From contig JAEWUH010000171.1 of assembly GCA_023397245.1 (NCBI GenBank), forward strand, positions 1-8,898: a stretch of 8,898 bases of DNA. Direction: 5' to 3'. Below the pieces are notes generated by a model. That model did not search any database, was not told where the DNA came from, and worked only from the letters and a program-made list of their open reading frames with translations. Made by a program: the position numbers and the translations under genes. The first letter of the stretch is position 1; each line of letters starts with the position of its first letter. Below are positions 1 to 6,063 of this stretch, piece by piece. The DNA is from Bacillota bacterium (lineage in GTDB: Bacteria; Bacillota; Clostridia; Oscillospirales; Acutalibacteraceae).

Positions 1-1
1 G

Positions 2-118
2 TATATAAGCAATGAGTTAAGGAGTGTGATAAGAAACAGAAAAAATCTTAGAAAGGAGATGATGCAGCCAACCAGCAGAAAATCACCAATTTATGTTCCG
101 AAGTATTTTAATAATTAA
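2..118 (+). other. Edge-open reading frame, possibly the 3' end of an upstream gene or a short leader ORF
   Basis: Frame 2 is open from the window edge to a TAA at 116-118, giving about 38 residues ending in SPIYVPKYFNN. It could be the tail of a gene that begins outside the window. It could also be a short ORF of 18 or 19 residues starting at one of the adjacent ATGs at 59 and 62. A good Shine-Dalgarno-like GAAAGGAG lies at 51-58, but the spacing to either ATG is only 0-3 bases. A second SD-like TAAGGAG at 18-24 also has no well-spaced start. I recognise no family. A frame this short can stay open by chance, so this is weakly supported. No convincing promoter was found in 1-134. Confidence 0.2.
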
Positions 119-134
119 AAATGGAGGTATTCAA

Positions 135-383
135 ATGTCAATCATTGAAAACGAGGTTAAGTCTCTCTCAAAGATGGAGAAAATCAAAAACAAAGTGAAG
201 GATGGCTGTCGGACGGGAAGAGAAATTCTTTGCGATGACAGTGGGCTCGAGGCTTTTGAAATTGCGATAGGAGTCGGAATTGCAGCTGTATGCGCCGTAA
301 TTGTCCTTACAAAGAACAAGGACTTAATGGAAAAAACAATCTTCCCGGGCACATCAAGCAAAGCAACCGAAATTTTCTCCTGA
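135..383 (+). CDS. Flp/Tad-type prepilin (major pilin candidate)
   Basis: The product has 82 residues. ATG 135 was chosen because GGAGG at 123-127 lies 7 bases upstream; the in-frame ATG at 93 has no such site. Residues 1-36 are a charged, lysine-rich leader. DSG-LEAFEI follows, with Gly37 as the predicted -1 residue and Glu42 at +5, which matches the prepilin peptidase site of Flp pilins (G, four residues, E). Ile stands at +6 where Flp pilins usually have Tyr. One hydrophobic helix follows (about 43-58), then a short polar tail, so the mature protein would be about 45 residues, normal for Flp pilins. The leader is rather long. The prepilin peptidase gene follows after 5 bases, which supports the role. 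The expected function is the polymerising subunit of the pilus. The family call rests on motif and context, since sequences of this class are very divergent. Confidence 0.72.
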   Translation: MSIIENEVKSLSKMEKIKNKVKDGCRTGREILCDDSGLEAFEIAIGVGIAAVCAVIVLTKNKDLMEKTIFPGTSSKATEIFS

Positions 384-388
384 TACGT

Positions 389-949
389 ATGAGCATGTTG
401 CTTCCCGTTCTATTCGCCGGATATATCTTTGATTTTGGACTGGATCGCTGGCTCCGTCCGGAGCGATATCCTTGTGCAGCATTACTCTCCGCAGTTTCAT
501 ACGTCGTTCTGTATTACGCCCTTCACGATTCTCTGCTGATTGTGAAGGGTATCGTTTTTATCCAGATGCTGATTATTGCAGGATATATCGATATTGCAAA
601 ACATAAAATTCCCGATGTAATATGTGTCCTGATCCTTCTGGACGGGCTGATACTGGTTAATCCGCTTCAGGCGGCTATCGGCTTTTTCGCGGCCTCTTTA
701 CCCATGCTGCTTATTGGCATAATTATGGAAGGCGGCGTAGGCGGAGGAGATGTAAAGTTAATGGCTGCCTCCGGTGTCGTGTTAGGGCCTTTGGGTGTAT
801 TGGCAGGAACAATCATCAGCTGTGCTGCTCTATTCTTTTCCGTGTTTGTACGTTATGCACGATACAGAAAATTTAACAGAATGAATGCGATGGCACCCTA
901 CTTCGCTATAGGGTGCTTTATCGCCTACCTATTAGAATTCAAGGGGTGA
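389..949 (+). CDS. Type IV prepilin peptidase, A24 family (TadV/CpaA-like)
   Basis: This 186-residue polytopic membrane protein has the two aspartate motifs of A24 aspartic peptidases. The first is GYIDIAKHKIPD with Asp68; the second is GGVGGGDVK with Asp121, the classic GxGD element. It lacks the long N-terminal methylation domain of PilD, as expected for the short TadV/CpaA type. Its job is to cleave the leader from Flp-like prepilins at the inner membrane face. ATG 389 starts 5 bases after the pilin stop codon. No Shine-Dalgarno precedes it, so translation probably depends on coupling to the pilin gene. ATG 395 is an alternative. The open frame extends upstream to 290, but that part overlaps the pilin and reads as non-membrane sequence, so I excluded it. 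The function is well supported; the exact start is less certain. Confidence 0.9.
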   Translation: MSMLLPVLFAGYIFDFGLDRWLRPERYPCAALLSAVSYVVLYYALHDSLLIVKGIVFIQMLIIAGYIDIAKHKIPDVICVLILLDGLILVNPLQAAIGFFAASLPMLLIGIIMEGGVGGGDVKLMAASGVVLGPLGVLAGTIISCAALFFSVFVRYARYRKFNRMNAMAPYFAIGCFIAYLLEFKG

Positions 950-954
950 ATAAA

Positions 955-1749
955 ATGAAAATATTCCGAAATCGCTATTTTTTAATTTGTATCGCTATCA
1001 CTTGTGCTGCTGCTCTTTGTTTTGTTATTGCTCCGAAAATAAATAAAGCATCCAATAGCCAGACTCAGATTGTTCGAGTGGTTACAACTATTCCGGAAGG
1101 AACACAAATCAAGAAGGAAATGATCCATGTCGAACCTGTCGGAGGATATAACCTTCCAAACAATGTACTTAAAACTGAATCAGATGTTATCGGTAAGTTC
1201 ACAACTGCACGGCTTGACCAGGGCGATCAAATTTTAGCATCCAAAATTTCCGATAAATCTCAAAGCCCGTATTTATCCGGTCTTGATGGGAAAAGAGAAG
1301 CTATTTCTATCTCTATTAAAACATTCTCGGCCGGTCTCTCCGGTAAGCTGCAGTCAGGCGATATTGTCTCTTTGATTGTCAGCAATTACGGCACGGAAAA
1401 GCAAACGCTTGCACCGGCGGAACTGCGATACGTAAAACTGCTTGCCGCGACGAATGCTCAAGGCAAAGACACCGATCAGGTGGAAAAAGAAAGTCAAGAC
1501 GATTCAACGAATAAAAACAACAACATTCCGGCTACGCTCACGCTGCTTGTTAATTCTGAACAGGCTCAGAAGCTGGTCGATTACGAAACGAACGGATCCC
1601 TTTACGCAACTCTTGTGTATCGAGGGATGGAAGATGAAGCGAAAGTGTTCTTAGACCAGCAAGACAGCTATTTCAATGGTCAGGCTGCATCATCCGGATC
1701 AGGACAGGGTACCAGTGAAACGGGGGGAGCCATCCTCAATGGCAAGTAA
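955..1749 (+). CDS. SAF-domain pilus assembly protein, CpaB/RcpC-like
   Basis: The product has 264 residues. An N-terminal membrane helix (about 8-26) would anchor it, with the rest outside. Residues 38-98 resemble the SAF domain of CpaB (IPEGTQIKKEMIHVEPV, then a QGDQILASKI-type strand). Residues 113-225 match the RcpC/CpaB region (REAISISIKTFSAGLSGKLQSGDIVSLI, later ATLTLLVNSEQAQKLVDYE). A lysine-, asparagine- and aspartate-rich low-complexity insert lies around 170-190, and the C-terminus is Gly/Ser-rich (about 241-263). In Gram-negative tad loci this protein works with the secretin; no secretin is visible here, so it probably acts in the cell wall or at the extracellular platform face (inference). 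ATG 955 follows AAGGGGTG at 941-948, which includes the peptidase stop codon. The gene overlaps the next one by 11 bases. Confidence 0.85.
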   Translation: MKIFRNRYFLICIAITCAAALCFVIAPKINKASNSQTQIVRVVTTIPEGTQIKKEMIHVEPVGGYNLPNNVLKTESDVIGKFTTARLDQGDQILASKISDKSQSPYLSGLDGKREAISISIKTFSAGLSGKLQSGDIVSLIVSNYGTEKQTLAPAELRYVKLLAATNAQGKDTDQVEKESQDDSTNKNNNIPATLTLLVNSEQAQKLVDYETNGSLYATLVYRGMEDEAKVFLDQQDSYFNGQAASSGSGQGTSETGGAILNGK

Positions 1750-2479
1750 AAAAATAATTTCCGTCTGGGGAAGTCCCGGAAGTGGCACGACGCTTACCAG
1801 TATAAAAGTTGCGCGTGAGCTGGCAAGCCGAGAGAAAAATGTGGTATTGATTCTCAGCGATAGCGAAACTCCGATGGTGCCGGTTCTTGCCCCTTCGGTG
1901 CGCAAAGCAAAATCCCTCGGAAATCTTCTTTCATTACCCAAAATATCTCCGACCGATGTATTTGAGCACTTAATTCCCACTCAAAAGACAATCAGTTTGC
2001 TGGGATACCTGAAAGATGAAAATGAATTGACCTGGCCGGAATATGATGAACTAAGAGCAAAAGAACTCTTAGGCTTCTTGCGTGAAACAGCTGATTATGT
2101 TCTTGTTGACTGTTCCCATCATCTTCTTACCAGCACCATAACGGCGGTTGCACTGGAAAACGCTGATGCAGTTCTGTGTGTAGTGAATGCCGATCCAAAG
2201 AGCCTAAGTTATATCAAATCACAACAGCCTATTCTGAATAATTCAGAATACAAGCCTGACCGTCAAGTCAATATTATGAATAACTTTTATGCAAATCAGG
2301 ACAGGCAGAGCTATGAAGGTGCTTTTGGAGTGAAAACGTCCTATTCACTGCCGCATTTGTCATCGCTGCAGGCACAATACTGGGAAGGCCGACTTCTGGA
2401 ACCCATAACAGGCCGAGAGGGAAAGCTTTACGAGCCTATCATAAAATCAATTGTAGAGGAGGAAATACTGATTGCTTAA
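1739..2479 (+). CDS. TadZ/CpaE-like P-loop protein with altered Walker A
   Basis: This 246-residue soluble protein has the plan of the MinD/ParA-related TadZ/CpaE proteins, which locate the Tad machine in the cell. ISVWGSPGSGTTLTS (residues 7-21) sits where the P-loop belongs, but Thr17 replaces the Walker A lysine (GxxGxGTT rather than GxxGxGKT). YVLVDCSHHLL (120-130) looks like Walker B with Asp124, and NADAVLCVVNAD (141-152) like the following strand. ATG 1739 is preceded by a G-rich site at 1722-1729. The gene overlaps the SAF gene by 11 bases and the CpaF gene by 8 bases, implying coupled translation. Loss of the lysine suggests weak or absent ATP hydrolysis, and perhaps a scaffold role. 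Assignment is by fold pattern and gene order rather than a strong signature. Confidence 0.78.
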   Translation: MASKKIISVWGSPGSGTTLTSIKVARELASREKNVVLILSDSETPMVPVLAPSVRKAKSLGNLLSLPKISPTDVFEHLIPTQKTISLLGYLKDENELTWPEYDELRAKELLGFLRETADYVLVDCSHHLLTSTITAVALENADAVLCVVNADPKSLSYIKSQQPILNNSEYKPDRQVNIMNNFYANQDRQSYEGAFGVKTSYSLPHLSSLQAQYWEGRLLEPITGREGKLYEPIIKSIVEEEILIA

Positions 2480-3839
2480 TACCGGTTTGAAAAAGACAAG
2501 TCTCTACTTTCACGGCGAGAACAGCATGGATTTTCCCGCATTGCTGAAAAGGGTTCAAGTCTATCTCTCTGAAAATTATAAAGACCTTATGGTTGAAGGT
2601 GGTTCAAAAAATCCGCAGCAGACAAAGGCATATATCCGTCAGTACCTTACAGATAACGATCTGAGCGTGAGCGGATTTACGACGGATCAGCTGGTCGATC
2701 AGCTGTACAGGGAAACGGCCGAGTTTTCTTTCCTTACGCCGTACCTTGACTTTACGATCAAAGGCGTAGAAAATATCGAAATTTGCGCCCCCGACAATAT
2801 CTGGATTAAATATTCCGACGGTACCGAAAAGCAATCTGAAGAACACTTTTTAGATGCCAAACACGCAAAAGACGTTATGATCCGTCTGTTACATCAATCC
2901 GGCATTTCTATGGAAAATTCCCGGCCTCTTGTGAGAGGACATTATGGTAAGCGTATTCGAATAACTGTTAACGGCGGAGGCGGAACACTGGATGATGACG
3001 TTGGAATTTCCGCCAGTATCCGGTTTATTAATCCCAACGGCCTAACCAGTGAAGACTTAATCCAAAACGGAACCTTGACAGCCGAAATGATGGACTTCCT
3101 TGTTGCGGCATATCGTTATGGACAGTCGATGGTTCTTTCAGGTGAAACTGATGCAGGAAAGACAACATTAATTGCAGCTATAATGTCAGCAGCCGTTCCG
3201 AATGATAAGAAGCTGTATACAATCGAGTACGAGACCAGAGAATTCGATCTCGTTAAGCGGGATAAAGATGGAAAGCCGATCAATAAAGTGGTTTCCACGG
3301 TTACAAGGTGGTCAGATGATCCAAAATTAATGATCACTCCCCAGATGCTTTTGGAGCATGGAATGACGATGAACCCTGATTATATCTGCATGGCAGAGAT
3401 CAAGGGTTCAGAGTCATTTGAAACAATAGAAGCCGGGGAGACAGGGCATCCGGTCATTGCAACAACTCATTCAGATACCGCAGAGGACATCCCGAACAGG
3501 CTGGTTCCCCTTGCTTCAATGAAAGGCAACAATCTCAGCGAAAAAACGCTGTACTATCTTGTAGCGCGGGCTTTTCCAATCCTTTTCCATTCTCAGAAGA
3601 TGGAGGATAAAAAGCGACGTGTTACAGAAATCTGTGAATGCATTTATGAAGATGGGCATCTGAAGGTCGTTCCCCTATGGGTTTACAAGATAGCATTCAA
3701 TGAGGTTATCGATGGAAGGACAAATATTCACGGCCACTTTGAAAAACGAAATATAATCTCAGAGCATTTGCAGCAACGGCTTCGGAGTAAATCAATTCCC
3801 GAATCGTTGCTGCAATCTTTTTTAATAAAGGAGGGATAA
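2472..3839 (+). CDS. cpaF: Pilus assembly/secretion ATPase, CpaF/TadA (VirB11-like)
   Basis: The product has 455 residues, close to the usual size of CpaF/TadA ATPases. The N-terminal domain (about 1-215) includes the family segment around residues 155-190, with GKRIRITVNGGG and ISASIRFINPNG. The ATPase core has Walker A GETDAGKT (224-231, Lys230), a Walker B/acidic region PDYICMAEIKGSESFETIEA (302-321) and the histidine box TGHPVIATTHSD (324-335). The enzyme would form a hexamer on the cytoplasmic side and drive pilin assembly through the TadB/TadC platform. TTG 2472 is the preferred start because GAGGAGGA at 2455-2462 lies 9 bases upstream; ATG 2526 has no comparable site. It overlaps the TadZ-like gene by 8 bases. 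The last 70 bases form a terminator-like hairpin (see 3768-3823). Confidence 0.93.
   Translation: MLNTGLKKTSLYFHGENSMDFPALLKRVQVYLSENYKDLMVEGGSKNPQQTKAYIRQYLTDNDLSVSGFTTDQLVDQLYRETAEFSFLTPYLDFTIKGVENIEICAPDNIWIKYSDGTEKQSEEHFLDAKHAKDVMIRLLHQSGISMENSRPLVRGHYGKRIRITVNGGGGTLDDDVGISASIRFINPNGLTSEDLIQNGTLTAEMMDFLVAAYRYGQSMVLSGETDAGKTTLIAAIMSAAVPNDKKLYTIEYETREFDLVKRDKDGKPINKVVSTVTRWSDDPKLMITPQMLLEHGMTMNPDYICMAEIKGSESFETIEAGETGHPVIATTHSDTAEDIPNRLVPLASMKGNNLSEKTLYYLVARAFPILFHSQKMEDKKRRVTEICECIYEDGHLKVVPLWVYKIAFNEVIDGRTNIHGHFEKRNIISEHLQQRLRSKSIPESLLQSFLIKEG
3768..3823 (+). terminator. Intrinsic-terminator-like hairpin inside the 3' end of the ATPase gene
   Basis: TTGCAGCAACG at 3768-3778 is perfectly complementary to CGTTGCTGCAA at 3805-3815 (11 bp). 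The stem continues with a G-T wobble (3779/3804), a bulged C3780 and five more pairs (3781-3785 with 3799-3803), closing on a loop of about 13 bases. Six T residues (3818-3823) start three bases after the stem. The ribosome binding site of the next gene (AAGGAGGG, 3828-3835) follows directly. The shape is that of a Rho-independent terminator, but it lies within coding sequence and inside the operon, so it may act as an attenuator, as an RNA 3' end protector, or not at all when ribosomes cover it. Confidence 0.55.
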
Positions 3840-3842
3840 TCA

Positions 3843-4784
3843 TTGGACGTGTTATATGCTGCAGCCTTTGTCCTGTTTATTGCTGCAATCTTTCTTGTGT
3901 TTGATGCGTCCCCGAAAGACTTCCTGCAAAGTTCACAGAATGTCATTTATAAGCTACACTCGAAACGGAAAGTCACTTTAAAACAGAAAATCAAGCAAAG
4001 CGTAAAAAAGCGTAAAATACGAGGAATCCGAAGAATATTGGCAGATGCAAAGAACGTCCTCGTACTTACCCACCGAACTGACCGGATGCACTTTTATACG
4101 ATGGTATCTGTAGCCCTGTCTTTTGCAGGATTTCTAATATCTTCTCTGCTCGAGAATTTCTTCTTGATGCCCGTGCTTTCCGTTGGTATGGCTTTGCTGC
4201 CGTGGTTGTACATCCTTTACAACGCGTTGTCTTATCAAAGGCAGCTAAATGATGAGCTGGAAACAACGCTAAGTACGATCACCGCTTCATATCATCGGAA
4301 TGACAATTTCATTTTGGCAGTCAATGAAAATATCGGAAACATTCGATATCCGCTGCGAGAGATATTTGATAAATTCCTTGTTCAGTCAGAGATGATTTCA
4401 TCCGATATGACAAAACTGCTTGAGGAAATGAAGGGCAGTTTGGATAATGTGGTTTTCCAAGACTGGGTTGATCAAATTATATTGTGTATGAAGAACCGCA
4501 CTCTAAAAAGTACGCTGCAGCCCATCGTGAGCAGATTGTCAAGGATTAAGAATGCTACCGGTGACCTTGATAACCTGATGTATGAATCGGTGAATGGATT
4601 CATATCGTTCGCGCTTTTACTTATTATCAATATTCCTCTGATGCGTTTGATGTATCCGGACTGGTATGGTTACGTGATGCATACGCCGGGAGGCCAGTTC
4701 ATTGTTGCAGTGACGTTTCTAGCGATTTTTATTTCTCTGTCTGCTTGTATTAGTAAGCTCAGACCGGCTGGGGATAGGAGATGA
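3843..4784 (+). CDS. TadB-like membrane platform protein (T2SS F-type)
   Basis: The product has 313 residues. Membrane helices are visible at about 4-20, at 87-102 and 107-128 (probably two), at 252-270 and at 284-303. A basic cytoplasmic stretch (about 37-66) and a helical charged domain (about 134-245) lie between them. This is the layout of TadB, an inner-membrane platform subunit that couples CpaF to the pilus. The T2SS F domain is poorly conserved in primary sequence, so the call leans on topology and on its place between the ATPase and a second similar protein. TTG 3843 is the start: AAGGAGGG (3828-3835) sits 7 bases upstream and no ATG is nearby. It begins 3 bases after the ATPase stop codon. 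Confidence 0.78.
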   Translation: MDVLYAAAFVLFIAAIFLVFDASPKDFLQSSQNVIYKLHSKRKVTLKQKIKQSVKKRKIRGIRRILADAKNVLVLTHRTDRMHFYTMVSVALSFAGFLISSLLENFFLMPVLSVGMALLPWLYILYNALSYQRQLNDELETTLSTITASYHRNDNFILAVNENIGNIRYPLREIFDKFLVQSEMISSDMTKLLEEMKGSLDNVVFQDWVDQIILCMKNRTLKSTLQPIVSRLSRIKNATGDLDNLMYESVNGFISFALLLIINIPLMRLMYPDWYGYVMHTPGGQFIVAVTFLAIFISLSACISKLRPAGDRR

Positions 4785-4788
4785 TTTT

Positions 4789-5655
4789 ATGCCGATCCTA
4801 CTACTTTTGATCTTTTTTTGCATGGCAGCTGCCATTTATCTGATTTTGTGCGAACTTTTTCGTATGCCAACTCTGGCAAACACAAAAATGGTCGTGATGC
4901 TTACCCAGTCATCAAAAGCGAGGGGCTACCAAGCCACCATATTACGGCTTTCCAATGAATTAGCAAAGCATATTCACCTGAGTCCTTATAAACGGCGGGT
5001 TATGGTTGCAACTCTAAAGTATGCAGGGATAGATCTGTCCCCGGAAACTTATTACGCCAAATCCATTGTTAAAGCTTTTCTTTGCCTTCTCCCTATAGTT
5101 TTCTTCATACCCATTATGCCGATTGCGATTCCGATCTTCATTTTACTTTCAGTAATTCAATTCAGGAATGGAATAAGAGAAGCTCAGAAGATTGTAATAC
5201 AGAAGAGGGAAAAAATTGATCAGGAGCTTCCTAGGTTTGTCGAAACTGTAGCACAGGAAGTAGAGGCCAGTAAAGATGTACTGTCAATACTGGAACGGTA
5301 TCGCAGCAGCGCGGGAGAACTGTTCCGGGATGAAATTGAGATTACAATCTCAGAAATGAAATCCGGTTCACAAGAAGCAGCTCTGAATCATTTGGCCGGA
5401 CGCGTTGGAAGTTCCATGCTGAGCCAAATTGTACAAGGCTTTTTGGGAGTAATCCGGGGCGGAAATGAAGTTCTCTATTTTGGCCTGCTTACCCATGATT
5501 TCCAAAATTCAGACTATCAGAAGCTGCAAAAAGAAATCATAAAGCGTCCGGGTGAAATGAGGAAGTACTTTTGGCTCATGCTCGGTTGCTTTATTGCAAC
5601 TTACGGTTATGCTCTTGCTTATCAGATTATGGTTTCCGGCAGCAGCCTTTTTTAG
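4789..5655 (+). CDS. TadC-like membrane platform protein (T2SS F-type)
   Basis: The product has 288 residues. There is an N-terminal helix (about 2-21), a hydrophobic pair around 94-124, a charged helical cytoplasmic domain (about 126-255) and a C-terminal helix (about 260-282). The segment FVETVAQEVEASKDVLSILERY (150-171, shown here as a description of the T2SS F-type helical bundle) and LSQIVQGFLGVIRGG (211-225) resemble TadC-type proteins. It would form the assembly platform with the TadB-like protein. ATG 4789 has AGGAG at 4777-4781 with a 7-base spacer, and lies 4 bases after the preceding stop codon. As with its neighbour, the call combines topology and gene order. Confidence 0.8.
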   Translation: MPILLLLIFFCMAAAIYLILCELFRMPTLANTKMVVMLTQSSKARGYQATILRLSNELAKHIHLSPYKRRVMVATLKYAGIDLSPETYYAKSIVKAFLCLLPIVFFIPIMPIAIPIFILLSVIQFRNGIREAQKIVIQKREKIDQELPRFVETVAQEVEASKDVLSILERYRSSAGELFRDEIEITISEMKSGSQEAALNHLAGRVGSSMLSQIVQGFLGVIRGGNEVLYFGLLTHDFQNSDYQKLQKEIIKRPGEMRKYFWLMLGCFIATYGYALAYQIMVSGSSLF

Positions 5656-5670
5656 AAAGGGGTGCAAATA

Positions 5671-6063
5671 TTGAAACTTTTAAAATCACAGAGCGGTGAG
5701 GTCATGGTTACGGCCTGTGTCATTATGATGGTTGCTTTATATGTAATCGCGTTTGGAATGAGGCTATACCCGGTGTACCTTAAAGGGCAGCAGCTGAACA
5801 CCTATGCTACAGAACTCTGCCGTGTAGCCGAAATTTCAGGCCGTATCGGTGACGAAACAACAGAAAAACAAAAGAAGTTGAATAAGGTGATGAAAATAAA
5901 TCCGGATGTATCATGGAATACTTCAGGAAATATTCAACAGACCGGAGAAATTGAACTGACTTGCACATTGACTGAAAACATTGGACTATTCGGGGGCTTC
6001 GGTTCGTTCCCAATCACACTTCATGGCCATGCGACCGGTCAATCTGAGGTGTATTGGAAATGA
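5671..6063 (+). CDS. DUF4320 family pseudopilin-like protein
   Basis: The product has 130 residues. The N-terminus LKSQSGEVMVTACVIMM leads into a single membrane helix (about 10-29), followed by an extracytoplasmic domain of about 100 residues. QLNTYATELCRVAEISGRIGDET and the C-terminal LFGGFGSFPITLHGHATGQ plus SEVYWK agree with my memory of DUF4320 proteins, which occur with CpaF-type ATPases in Firmicutes. The build recalls TadE/TadF minor pilins: Gly9 then Glu10 before the helix may be a processing site, though Glu is not at +5. TTG 5671 is preferred: AGAAAGGGGTG (5654-5664) lies 6 bases upstream. The in-frame GTG at 5662 falls inside that site. The molecular function of the family is not established; a minor pilin is the best guess. 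Confidence 0.8.
   Translation: MKLLKSQSGEVMVTACVIMMVALYVIAFGMRLYPVYLKGQQLNTYATELCRVAEISGRIGDETTEKQKKLNKVMKINPDVSWNTSGNIQQTGEIELTCTLTENIGLFGGFGSFPITLHGHATGQSEVYWK

Noticed and set aside
290..388. N-terminal extension of the prepilin peptidase frame upstream of 389
   Set aside because: It overlaps the pilin gene, has no ribosome binding site at 290 and reads as non-membrane, low-likelihood protein sequence.
5641..5656. Terminator after the TadC-like gene (GC-rich stretch then six T)
   Set aside because: Only a three-base stem (GGC/GCC) can be formed before the T run, so a working terminator is not supported.
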